From NCBI RefSeq assembly GCF_024053505.1, contig NZ_JAMXQS010000008.1, positions 124,001 through 188,000 on the forward strand: a stretch of 64,000 nucleotides of DNA. The letters are read 5' to 3'. Under the pieces are notes generated by a model that had not been told where the DNA came from, made no database searches, and worked only from the letters and a program-made list of their open reading frames with translations. This DNA is from Mesorhizobium liriopis (GTDB lineage: Bacteria > Pseudomonadota > Alphaproteobacteria > Rhizobiales > Rhizobiaceae). The position numbers and the translations under genes were made by a program. This document shows, piece by piece, positions 51,077-59,651 of this stretch; position 1 is the first letter of the stretch; each line of letters begins with the position of its first letter.

Positions 51077-52004
51077 CGCCATTCTCGCGGCGGCCGAGCG
51101 CATCGCTCCCTTCGTTCGCCGTACACCGGTTCTGAAGCTCGAGCACTGCGCCGGCTTTCCGATCCAGAACGACTTCTTCCTCAAGCTCGAATGTCTCCAG
51201 GTCAGCGGCTCCTTCAAGGTGCGCGGCGCGCTGAACCGGCTGAAGACACTCGACGCGAACGTAACCAGGCATGGGCTCGTCGCGGCGTCTGGCGGCAATC
51301 ACGGACTGGCGACGGCTTATGTCGCCAAGCAGGCGGGCCTCTCTGCCACCGTCTTCCTGCCCACCAATGCCAGCCCGCTAAAGGAGCAGAAGCTGCGCCA
51401 GTGGGGCGCGGATGTCCGCTATGCGGGCGCCGTCTGGGACGAGGCGCATGAGGCGGCCCAAATTTTCGCGGCGGAGCGGGGCGCCTTCTATATGCATCCC
51501 TTCGCCGACAGCGCCATCGTCGCGGGGCAGGGCACGGTCGCGGTCGAACTCCTCGAACAGGTGCCTGATGCCGACCTCTATATCGTCGCCATCGGCGGCG
51601 GCGGGCTGATCACCGGCATGTCGGCGGCGATCAAGGCCGTGAACCCGGACGTGCGCATCATCGGCGTCGAGCCCACCGGCTCACCCACGCTGCACGCATC
51701 GTTTGCGGCCGGCCACGTCGTGCGGCTTCCGCAGGTGACGACGCGCGTCGCCACCATGGCCTGTGGTCGCACGGATGAGAGCATCTACGAGGCTGCGCGC
51801 CGGACCGTGGACGAGATCGTGCTGATCGAGGACGAGCACATGATCCAGGCCGCGCAGCTGCTCTGGTTCGAATTCGGCATCGCCGCCGACCTCAGCGGTG
51901 CCGCCTCGCTTGCCGCCCTGATGGCGGGTGCCGTCAAGCCCGAGCCGGGTCAGCGCATCGTCGGCCTCGTTTGCGGTGCCGGTGTCGACGGGGTCTCGAA
52001 CTGA
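51066..52004 (+). CDS. PLP-dependent threonine dehydratase-like enzyme
   Basis: A 312-residue fold-type II enzyme starting at ATG 51066, overlapping the deacylase end by 11 bases. The PLP lysine is in VSGSFKVRGALNRL near residue 46, the phosphate loop is AIGGGGLITGMSAA near 177, and ASGGNHGLATAYVAKQ near 76 is the typical N-terminal loop. The final LVCGAGVDG differs from true threonine dehydratases, and no ACT domain is present, so it is a catabolic eliminase of the EutB type. The reactive enamine it would release is the substrate of RidA proteins, one of which lies in the same locus. Confidence 0.88.
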   Translation: MTHDAILAAAERIAPFVRRTPVLKLEHCAGFPIQNDFFLKLECLQVSGSFKVRGALNRLKTLDANVTRHGLVAASGGNHGLATAYVAKQAGLSATVFLPTNASPLKEQKLRQWGADVRYAGAVWDEAHEAAQIFAAERGAFYMHPFADSAIVAGQGTVAVELLEQVPDADLYIVAIGGGGLITGMSAAIKAVNPDVRIIGVEPTGSPTLHASFAAGHVVRLPQVTTRVATMACGRTDESIYEAARRTVDEIVLIEDEHMIQAAQLLWFEFGIAADLSGAASLAALMAGAVKPEPGQRIVGLVCGAGVDGVSN

Positions 52005-52157
52005 ACGGAGGGCTTTGAAACCATTCCGGCGCGATCTCACCCGGTGCGCGCCCCAAGCATAACTCCGCCCGGGAAACGGTCGGAGCAAGATCAAGAAGAG
52101 GCGGCCACCGCCCTGCAGCCAGCACAAGCGAAAACTGTGTTCAGAGGAGAACCGAAC

Positions 52158-53177
52158 GTGAAGACCATTCTCAAGACCTCCATCGCGCTCATGGCGATGG
52201 CTCTTGCCACCCCGACTATCGCCCAGGAAAAGGTTCTGGGCCTGACGGCCATCGACCTGCAGAACTCCTTCTATGTGCGCATGAAGGAAGCCGGTGACGT
52301 CGCCGCCAAGGATTATGGCGTGAAGTCCACCTGGCAGAGCGCCGAAGGCAGCCTGGAAAAGCAGCTCGGCATCATCGAGAACTTCATCAACCAGCGCGTC
52401 GATGCGATCCTGATCGATCCGATCGACAAGAATGCCGTAGCCCCCGCCATCAAGAAGGCGATCGAGGCAGGCATTCCGGTCGTCACCATGGGCAACAAGG
52501 TCGAGGCGGGCGGCAACTATTCGACGCTTTATCCCGACTACGAGAACATGGGCATGGTGGCCCGCGCCATCGGCCATTCGCTGGGCGGCGAGGGCGAGAT
52601 CGCCCTGCTCGTCGGCTCGCGCGGCAATTTCGTGTCCGATACCCGTGAGAAGGGCTTCGTGGAAACGATGGCCAAGGAGTTCCCGAACATCAAGATCGTC
52701 GGCATCGAGCCGACCGGCTGGGATGCCGCCAAGGCGACGAACGCCGCACAAACCTGGCTGACCACCTATCCCGATCTCAAGGCCATCGCCTGCATCTCCG
52801 ACAGCCTGTGCCTGGCGGCGGACTCGGTTGCGACCTCCATGGGCTCGGAACTGATCTATGGCGGCTATGACGGCGACGCCGAGATGAAGGAGATGATCGA
52901 CAGCGGCAAGATGGTGATGGACGTGCTGACCGGCGCCTATCGCGTCGGCTACTGGAACATCGCGGTCGCGGCACGTCTTGCCGAGGGCAAGGAACTGCCC
53001 AAGGACCTCTATATGCCGACCTATTTCGTGTCCTCCGACGAGACGGCCGAGAAGCTGAAGGCGGCGGGCATGAAGTTCGAGCACATCAACACCGAGCAGC
53101 AGGCGACGGAAGCCAAGAACTACACCGAGCAGCTGGGACCGAAGCAGCCCGACACGGCCATGACGGTCGGCAAGTAA
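52158..53177 (+). CDS. ribose-type ABC transporter periplasmic binding protein
   Basis: A 339-residue precursor beginning at GTG 52158 after AGAGGAGA, with a signal peptide ending ATPTIAQEKV. The mature protein is periplasmic-binding type I like RbsB: LTAIDLQNSFYVRMKEAG, AEGSLEKQLGIIENFINQRVDAILIDPIDKNAV and GIPVVTMGNKV, then ATNAAQTWLTTYPDLKAI. It feeds the fused transporter immediately downstream. Substrate could be a sugar or a nucleoside; the operon content argues for an unusual one. Confidence 0.9.
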   Translation: MKTILKTSIALMAMALATPTIAQEKVLGLTAIDLQNSFYVRMKEAGDVAAKDYGVKSTWQSAEGSLEKQLGIIENFINQRVDAILIDPIDKNAVAPAIKKAIEAGIPVVTMGNKVEAGGNYSTLYPDYENMGMVARAIGHSLGGEGEIALLVGSRGNFVSDTREKGFVETMAKEFPNIKIVGIEPTGWDAAKATNAAQTWLTTYPDLKAIACISDSLCLAADSVATSMGSELIYGGYDGDAEMKEMIDSGKMVMDVLTGAYRVGYWNIAVAARLAEGKELPKDLYMPTYFVSSDETAEKLKAAGMKFEHINTEQQATEAKNYTEQLGPKQPDTAMTVGK

Positions 53178-53299
53178 CCGTCGCCGCGAGCTTTCGGCGC
53201 GACGCGTCGCGCCGGGAGCCTCAGCCCATGCTTGTGGCGCGTCGCCGGGCACCCCATGCCGGCGCGCCACCCTGTTCCTCCAATGGAAGGGCGGCCTCG

Positions 53300-55867
53300 A
53301 TGTCCCGGTTTTCCATCTCTTCGCCGTTCACACGCAACGAGCCCGTGCTCGTCGTGGTGCTCGTTCTTGCGGTCGCGGTTTTCGGCGCCATCGACCCGCG
53401 CTTCTGGGCGGCCGGTAATTTCGTCAGCATCGCGCAGCAGAGCGCGGTGATCGCACTCGTCGCCTTCGCCATGACCGCGGTGATCATCGCGCGCGGCATC
53501 GACATATCTGTCGGTAGCACCTTGGCTTTCGCGGGCGTCGCTGCCGGATTGGTCTATGCGGCGACGGGTTCTGCTCTTCTGACGATCCTTGCGGCTGTCG
53601 CGGCAGGAGCCGTGATCGGCTTGCTCAACGGCGTGCTGATCGGCTTTGCCGGCATTTCGCCTTTTATCGCCACGCTCGCCACCATGGCCTTCGCGCGCGG
53701 GCTTTCGCTCAGCCTGTCCAAGGCCTCCTCGATTCCTGTTTCCGATCCCGCTGTGCTTTATGCCGGCCGCGAGACCTGGGGCCTGTTGCCGGTTTCCGTG
53801 GTGCTCGCAGGCGTGGCGCTGGTTCTGTGGTGGTTCGTCCTCAAGCGCACCGTCTATGGCCGCTGGATCTATGCGGTGGGTGGTAATGCCGAAGCCGCGC
53901 GTGCTTCCATGGTGCCGGTCGATTGGGTGCGCATCTCGATCTACCTGATCACGGGGGCCACTGCGGGCGTGGGTGCGATCCTGACCATCGGCCGTCTCGG
54001 CTCGGCACAGCCGCTTGCCGGCACGGGCCTCGAATTCACGGCGATTACGGCTGCCATTATCGGCGGCACCAAGCTGTCGGGCGGGCAGGGCTCGATCTGG
54101 GGCACGGCGGTCGGCGCGCTGCTGCTTGGCGTGATCAATGCGGGCCTCTCCTTCCTTCAGGTGCCGCAGATCATCATCTACTACGTGACGGCGGCTCTGA
54201 TCCTGGTGGCCGTCCTGGCGAGCCAGCCGCAAAGCCTTTCCGCCCTTTTCCGGTCTTTGCGCCGCAAGGCAGGCAACGAACCGGCTGCAGCACCCATCGC
54301 GCAGGCGGCGCAGGGCAGCGGCAGGCACAGCATCGAACTTCTGAACATCGGCAAGACGTTTCCCGGCGTTCGCGCCCTCGACGGTGTGTCCTTCCTCGTC
54401 TCCTCAGGCGAGGTCGTGGCGCTGGCCGGCGAGAACGGTGCCGGCAAGTCGACTCTGGTGAAGTGCGTCTCGGGTGTTCACCGACCCGACGACGGACAGA
54501 TCCTGATCGACGGCCGGCCCGTTTCCTTTTCCTCGCCCAATGACGCGAAAGGCATCAGCGTCATCCACCAGCATTTCAGCCTGTCACCCGACCTGTCGGT
54601 GGCCGAGAACCTTTTCATCGGCCGCGAGCCGCGCAACGCGCTGGGCCTTCTCGACCGTGGCCGGATGCGACGCGAGGGTGAGCGGGTGCTCAAGGAACTC
54701 GGGCTCGACATCGATGTGAACGCGGAACTGCGCAGCCTGTCGGTCGGGCGCCAGCAGATGGTGGAGATCGCCCGCGCGGTTCTGGCCGATGCATGGTTCA
54801 TGGTCATGGACGAGCCGACCAGCGCGCTGTCCAACCGCGAGAGGGACCAGCTATACCTGCTGATCGACAAGCTCAAGACGCGCAGCACGGCGATCCTCTA
54901 CATCTCCCACAAGATGGAGGAGATCTTCAGCCAGTGCGGCCGCGTGGTCGTTCTGCGCGACGGCAAGTTCATCGGCGAGCGCGAAACGGCGAAGACCGAC
55001 GAGGCCGAGATCGTGTCCATGATGGTCGGCCGCGAAGTGGGCGACATCTTCCCCCATCTCGAAGCATCAGTCGGTGAAAAGGCGATCGAGGTCGAGAATA
55101 TCGGCAACGGCAAACTGCTCGCCTCCGCTTCGCTCTCCGTCCGCCAGGGCGAGATCGTGGCGCTGGCCGGCCTGATGGGCAGCGGCCGTTCCGAGGTGCT
55201 GCGCCTGATCGCGGGGCTAGAAAACCCGCAAAGCGGCACGATGCGCATCTTCGGCGAGACCCAAGGGGGTGGTGACGTCAAGGCGGCCAATCGTGCGGGC
55301 ATCGTCTATATCCCCGAAGACCGGCATCTCGAAGGTTTCGTCGGCACCATGTCGATCCGCGACAACCTTTCGCTTGCCTGGATCAGGGGCAACAGCCCGT
55401 TCGGCATCGTGTCTCCGCGCCGCATCGGAACGCTGGCGCGCGAACTGATCTCCTCGCTCGGCGTGCGCCCGGCCCAGCCTGATAAGATGACGGTCGAGCT
55501 TTCGGGCGGCAACCAGCAGAAAGTCGTGATCGGAAAGTGGCTGGCGACGAAGCCGCGCATCATCCTGCTCGACGAGCCGACGCGCGGCGTCGATGTCGGC
55601 GCGAAATCCGAACTGCATCACCTGATCGCCAAGCTCAAGCAGGAGGGTGCCGCGATCCTGATGGTGTCGAGCGAACTGCCCGAGGTGCTTGGTGTCGCCG
55701 ACCGCATCGTGGTGATGCGCGAGGGCCGCTCGGTGGGCGAACTGCCGCGCGGTGCTTCGGAAGAGGATGTGATGGCCCTGGCCTTCGCCGAACGCGCGAG
55801 CCGCCCGCAGGCCAGCCCTTCGCCGCACGCCGCCTTTGTGGCGAGCCCATCGGTTCAGGGAGTTTGA
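53300..55867 (+). CDS. fused ribose-type ABC transporter: permease plus double ATPase
   Basis: A single polypeptide of about 855 residues from the ATG at 53300 (an ATG at 53228 is also in frame). Residues 1 to about 330 are an RbsC-like permease with eight or more hydrophobic helices. After a short linker come two ATPase halves like RbsA: first LAGENGAGKSTLVKCVSGVH, LSVGRQQMVEIARAVLADAW and VMDEPTSAL; second GLMGSGRSEVLRLIAG with VELSGGNQQKVVIGKWLA and LLDEPTRGVDVGAKSE. Permease and ATPase are normally separate genes. A second permease gene follows, so the complex may be heteromeric. Confidence 0.9.
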   Translation: MSRFSISSPFTRNEPVLVVVLVLAVAVFGAIDPRFWAAGNFVSIAQQSAVIALVAFAMTAVIIARGIDISVGSTLAFAGVAAGLVYAATGSALLTILAAVAAGAVIGLLNGVLIGFAGISPFIATLATMAFARGLSLSLSKASSIPVSDPAVLYAGRETWGLLPVSVVLAGVALVLWWFVLKRTVYGRWIYAVGGNAEAARASMVPVDWVRISIYLITGATAGVGAILTIGRLGSAQPLAGTGLEFTAITAAIIGGTKLSGGQGSIWGTAVGALLLGVINAGLSFLQVPQIIIYYVTAALILVAVLASQPQSLSALFRSLRRKAGNEPAAAPIAQAAQGSGRHSIELLNIGKTFPGVRALDGVSFLVSSGEVVALAGENGAGKSTLVKCVSGVHRPDDGQILIDGRPVSFSSPNDAKGISVIHQHFSLSPDLSVAENLFIGREPRNALGLLDRGRMRREGERVLKELGLDIDVNAELRSLSVGRQQMVEIARAVLADAWFMVMDEPTSALSNRERDQLYLLIDKLKTRSTAILYISHKMEEIFSQCGRVVVLRDGKFIGERETAKTDEAEIVSMMVGREVGDIFPHLEASVGEKAIEVENIGNGKLLASASLSVRQGEIVALAGLMGSGRSEVLRLIAGLENPQSGTMRIFGETQGGGDVKAANRAGIVYIPEDRHLEGFVGTMSIRDNLSLAWIRGNSPFGIVSPRRIGTLARELISSLGVRPAQPDKMTVELSGGNQQKVVIGKWLATKPRIILLDEPTRGVDVGAKSELHHLIAKLKQEGAAILMVSSELPEVLGVADRIVVMREGRSVGELPRGASEEDVMALAFAERASRPQASPSPHAAFVASPSVQGV

Positions 55868-55872
55868 GTGCC

Positions 55873-56847
55873 ATGACCATGCAGCAGAACCACCTCGTCC
55901 GCCGCATTCTCGACCTGTCGCCGCTCCTGCTTCTGGTCGTGCTGACCGTCGTCTTCGCGGCCATCGACCCGCGCGTCGTGTCCACGCAGAGCCTCATCAA
56001 CATCGCCGCTCAGGCGACGCCCATCGCGGTTCTGGCACTCGGCGCGCTCGTCGTGCTCCTCACCGGCGGCATCGACCTTTCCGCCGGGGTCGGTGTGGCC
56101 TTCTGCGCCGTCTTGATCGCCACGCTGGTCGATGGCGGCCTCGGTCTTCCCGCCGCGCTTGCGACCGGCTTGGTCGCCATGGTGCTGATCGGCTTCCTGA
56201 ATGGTGCTGTGATCGCACTCCTGCGCATCCCGGCCTTCGTCACCACGCTTGCCACCATGGTGGCGCTGCAGGGCGCGACGCTCGCGATTGCCGCCAAGGG
56301 CACGCTGATGCTGAAGGAGCCCTGGCTGCGCTTGATCGGCGTGGAGCGTCCGCTCGGCGTACCCAACGTGATCCTTTTGACCGCGCTGATCGTGCTCGCA
56401 GACGGCCTGATCATGCGTCGCACGCGCTTCGGCCTGCGCACCTACGCGCTCGGCTCCGACGGTGCGGCGGCCGAGCTTGCCGGTGTTCCGGTCAAGCGCC
56501 AGACGATCCTGGTCTATGCCGCGTCAGGCCTGTTCGTGTTTCTCACCGCGCTCGTGATGATCGCACGTGTGCCGGTCGTCACGCCCAATATCGGCGGCAC
56601 CTCGCTGCTGCTCGACGCCATTGCGGCAGCGGTGCTCGGCGGCACGAGCATCTTCGGCGGGCGCGGCACGGTCTGGGGTACGGTGGTGGGTGCCCTGATC
56701 GTTTCCCTGCTCACCACCGCACTGCGCATCTTCGGCACCGATCCGTCGAGCCTCGAACTCTACAAGGGCGCCATCATCATGGCAGCACTCATGGCGGATT
56801 CGGGCATGACCTACGCCAAGGCGCGCCTCGTCGAGGCTGCACGGTGA
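55873..56847 (+). CDS. ribose-type ABC transporter permease
   Basis: A 324-residue membrane protein starting five bases after the fused transporter stop. It has about eight to ten hydrophobic segments, the RbsC-like PIAVLALGALVVLLTGGIDLS near residue 50 and GVVGALIV-like region GTVWGTVVGALIVSLL near 280. It probably pairs with the permease half of the upstream fusion to form the channel. It overlaps the creatininase gene by four bases. Confidence 0.9.
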   Translation: MTMQQNHLVRRILDLSPLLLLVVLTVVFAAIDPRVVSTQSLINIAAQATPIAVLALGALVVLLTGGIDLSAGVGVAFCAVLIATLVDGGLGLPAALATGLVAMVLIGFLNGAVIALLRIPAFVTTLATMVALQGATLAIAAKGTLMLKEPWLRLIGVERPLGVPNVILLTALIVLADGLIMRRTRFGLRTYALGSDGAAAELAGVPVKRQTILVYAASGLFVFLTALVMIARVPVVTPNIGGTSLLLDAIAAAVLGGTSIFGGRGTVWGTVVGALIVSLLTTALRIFGTDPSSLELYKGAIIMAALMADSGMTYAKARLVEAAR

Positions 56848-57647
56848 GCCTGCCCCCGATCCATCCGCAGGGGCTTTCCGCCTTCGCCTGGATGACGTCG
56901 CCGGAAGCGGGCGCTCTCGCCTTGGAAGGTAACGCGCGTCCGGTCGCGGTTCTGCCGACCGGTGCCGTCGAGCAGCACGGGCCGCATCTGCCGATGGGGC
57001 TCGATATCTGGCTGGCCTCCGCCGTCGCCTTTGGTGCCGCTCAAGACCAGACGCAGATCCGCGTCTGCGAGCCCTTGCCTTATGGCTCCTCGCCGCATCA
57101 CCGCGCCTTTCCCGGTACGATGAGCCTGAGCCCGCAAACCTTTATTGCCGTGCTGGTCGATCTCTGCGCGTGCCTCTGGGAAGACGGCTTCCTGCCCGTG
57201 ATCCTCAACGGCCATGGCGGTAACCGCGCGGCAGTGCAGGTGGCGATCACAACGCTTGGGGCACGCGGCGTGGTCGCGGCCGGCTTCTCCTATTTCGACC
57301 TCATCGCCGATGTTGCGGCAGATGCTCTGCCCGATGCCGCGGGCGGCACGGGCCATGCCTGCGCACTTGAAACAGCGCTGATGATGCATGTTCTGCGGGG
57401 AAGCGTCCGCGAGAGCCTGATCCCCTCCGGCACGACGCCGCCATCATGGCCGGACCCGCATCTTTATGCCGGTCCGGCGGTGACGGTATGGCGGCCTTTC
57501 GAGCAGATCCGCGAGAACGGTGTGATCGGCACCCCGTCCGACGCTTCGCCGGAAGCCGGCGCAACGCTCTTCACTGCTGCTGTTTCGCGCAGCCGCAAAA
57601 CCCTTCTCCAGATCCAAGCCGGTTACGGCCAAAGGAGTTTCCAATGA
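56844..57647 (+). CDS. creatininase-family amidohydrolase
   Basis: A 267-residue metalloenzyme beginning at GTG 56844. Metal ligands are visible in LPTGAVEQHGPHLPMGLDIW near residue 38 (Glu, His, Asp) and NGHGGNRAAVQVA near 118, with GGTGHACALETALMMHV near 172. Members hydrolyse creatinine, or open cyclic or formamide compounds such as in mycofactocin or riboflavin-related pathways. Here it opens the catabolic part of the operon; the substrate is probably a cyclic amide-like product. Confidence 0.85.
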   Translation: MSLPPIHPQGLSAFAWMTSPEAGALALEGNARPVAVLPTGAVEQHGPHLPMGLDIWLASAVAFGAAQDQTQIRVCEPLPYGSSPHHRAFPGTMSLSPQTFIAVLVDLCACLWEDGFLPVILNGHGGNRAAVQVAITTLGARGVVAAGFSYFDLIADVAADALPDAAGGTGHACALETALMMHVLRGSVRESLIPSGTTPPSWPDPHLYAGPAVTVWRPFEQIRENGVIGTPSDASPEAGATLFTAAVSRSRKTLLQIQAGYGQRSFQ

Positions 57648-59170
57648 CGGTTCACTTCAAGACGGAAATCGACGGCCCTCATCTGCGCGGCATGCCACTG
57701 GTCTCGGAGCCCGAAAGCGGCTTGCGCGTCGGTCTCAACCGCATCGGCTCCGAATGGGTCGCGGGCTCGACCGGCAAGTTCCTCAAGATCGACAGCCCCT
57801 CGACCGGCGAGACCGTCGGCTACCTTTCGCTGTCGAACCGCGCCGATGTCGGCAAGGCGGTGGCGGCGGCCGAGAAAGCACGCGGCATCATGGCGCGCAT
57901 GGGCGTCTTCGAGCGCGCAGCCCTTTGCATGAAGATCGCAGACGCCATCGAAAAGCGCGGCGACGAACTGGCGCGCCTGCTCTGCCTCGAGCAGGGCAAG
58001 CCATTCCACACCGAGGCCAAGGGCGAAGTCGTGGGCGCGGCGACCGGTTTCCGCAACGCGGCCGAGCAGATGAAATGGCTGGAAACGGCGGCCTTTCCGC
58101 TCAACGACCCCAACAAGCGCGCGTTCTCGTTTCTGCAGCCCAAGGGCGTTTTCGCCATCATCACGCCGTGGAATTTCCCGCTCGGTCTTCCCTGCATGTA
58201 CTATCTCGGACCGGCCGTCGCGACGGGCAACACGGTCGTTTGGGTGCCGGCACCCACCACCTCGCTGATCGCGGTGGCCCTGATGGAATGCATGATCGAG
58301 GCCGGCCTGCCCGACGGCGTGATCAACCTCGTACTGGGCGATGGCGCGGAAGTGGGCGACGAGGCGGTGGTGCATCCCGGCACGCATGCCATCGGCTTCA
58401 CGGGCTCCTCCCAAACCGGCAACATCATCGCACGGCGCGGTGCCGGCAAGCCGCTGCTGCTCGAAATGGGCGGCAACGGGCCGACGATCGTCCTCTCCGA
58501 CGCCGATATCGAGGTGGCCGCCGCCCAGATCGGGTCGGGCTGTTTCCGCAATGCCGGCCAGATCTGCACCGCGACCGAGCGTGTGCTCGTGCACAAATCC
58601 GTCCATGACCGGTTCGTGGAAGGTCTCGTCAAGGCGGCGGGCCAGGTCCGCATGGGCGACCCATTCGATCCCGCCACCAATATGGGTCCGCTCAACAATG
58701 CGGTCGCTATGAGCAAGATGCAGAGCCACATGGACGATGCGACCGCGCGGAAGGCAGAGGTGCTGACCGGTGGCAAGGTGGCATCGGGCCTGCCCACCAA
58801 CCTCTATTTCGAGCCGACCGTTGTGACGGGCCTCACGCCCGACAGCCTGCTCAACCAGGAAGAATCCTTCGGACCCGTGGCGCCGGTGCTTACCTTCGAG
58901 ACCGACGAGGAAGCGCTGCAACTGGCGGCAACCAGCCCCTACGGCCTGTCGGCTGCGGTGTTCACCAACACCATCAAGAAGGCATTCTTCTTCACCGAGC
59001 GGCTGCGCGTCGGCATCGTCAACGTGAACGAGATGAGCTGCTACTGGGAGCCGCATATTCCGGCGGGTGGTGCGGCAGGCACGCAGAGCGGACTGGGCCG
59101 CACCGGCGGACGGCACACGCTTGCCGAGATGTGCGACCTGAAGACCATGACCATCGACGTGACGCGCTGA
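57644..59170 (+). CDS. NAD(P)-dependent aldehyde dehydrogenase
   Basis: A 508-residue enzyme coupled by ATGA to the creatininase gene. Cofactor and catalytic elements are FAIITPWNFPLGLPCMYYLGPAVATGNTVVW near residue 165, FTGSSQTGNIIARRGAGKPLLLEMGGNGP near 245 (catalytic Glu), and FRNAGQICTATERVLVHKS near 302 (catalytic Cys). ESFGPVAPVLTF near 405 and ELG-type C-terminal region are standard. It most resembles succinate-semialdehyde-type dehydrogenases. It would oxidise an aldehyde released by the pathway. Confidence 0.92.
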   Translation: MTVHFKTEIDGPHLRGMPLVSEPESGLRVGLNRIGSEWVAGSTGKFLKIDSPSTGETVGYLSLSNRADVGKAVAAAEKARGIMARMGVFERAALCMKIADAIEKRGDELARLLCLEQGKPFHTEAKGEVVGAATGFRNAAEQMKWLETAAFPLNDPNKRAFSFLQPKGVFAIITPWNFPLGLPCMYYLGPAVATGNTVVWVPAPTTSLIAVALMECMIEAGLPDGVINLVLGDGAEVGDEAVVHPGTHAIGFTGSSQTGNIIARRGAGKPLLLEMGGNGPTIVLSDADIEVAAAQIGSGCFRNAGQICTATERVLVHKSVHDRFVEGLVKAAGQVRMGDPFDPATNMGPLNNAVAMSKMQSHMDDATARKAEVLTGGKVASGLPTNLYFEPTVVTGLTPDSLLNQEESFGPVAPVLTFETDEEALQLAATSPYGLSAAVFTNTIKKAFFFTERLRVGIVNVNEMSCYWEPHIPAGGAAGTQSGLGRTGGRHTLAEMCDLKTMTIDVTR

Positions 59171-59214
59171 ATCTTCAGTGCGTCACGATCACGAACTCTG
59201 AAAGGACGAACCAT

Positions 59215-59601
59215 ATGACCATCAAGCGGCACGGCGTGGGCGAGGGACGGGGAAGTGCCGGGCGCAAGCTGCCTTTCGCGAAGGCGGTTGAAGCGGGCGG
59301 CTGGCTCCATGTTTCGGGCCAGACCCCGATGCGCGACGGTGAGGTGGCCGGCCACGGCATCGTCGAGCAGGCGCATATCGCCATCCAGAACATGCTGCAG
59401 ATCGTGAAAGACGCCGGCTATTCGCCTGCCGACATCGTGCGCGTCGGCGTCTGGCTCGATGATGCCCGCGACTTCTGGAGCTTCAACGGCGTGTTCGAAA
59501 GCTATTTCGGCGAAAACCCACCGGCACGCTGCTGCGTCCAATCCGCCATGGTCGTGGACTGCAAGGTCGAAGTGGATTGCATCGCCTTCAAGGCACCCTG
59601 A
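59215..59601 (+). CDS. RidA-family enamine/imine deaminase
   Basis: A 128-residue protein from the ATG at 59215 (AAAGGAC upstream). YjgF/RidA family features include KAVEAGGWLHVSGQTPM, EVAGHGIVEQAHIAIQNMLQI and the conserved ARCCVQSAMVVDCKVEVDCIAF, where Arg and Cys form the active-site edge. RidA proteins hydrolyse reactive enamines produced by PLP dehydratases, which explains the shared locus with the dehydratase at 51066. Confidence 0.9.
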   Translation: MTIKRHGVGEGRGSAGRKLPFAKAVEAGGWLHVSGQTPMRDGEVAGHGIVEQAHIAIQNMLQIVKDAGYSPADIVRVGVWLDDARDFWSFNGVFESYFGENPPARCCVQSAMVVDCKVEVDCIAFKAP

Positions 59602-59651
59602 CCGCGCAACGAAGACCTCAAGCCACGCGCAATCGTTCGAGACCGAAAAGC

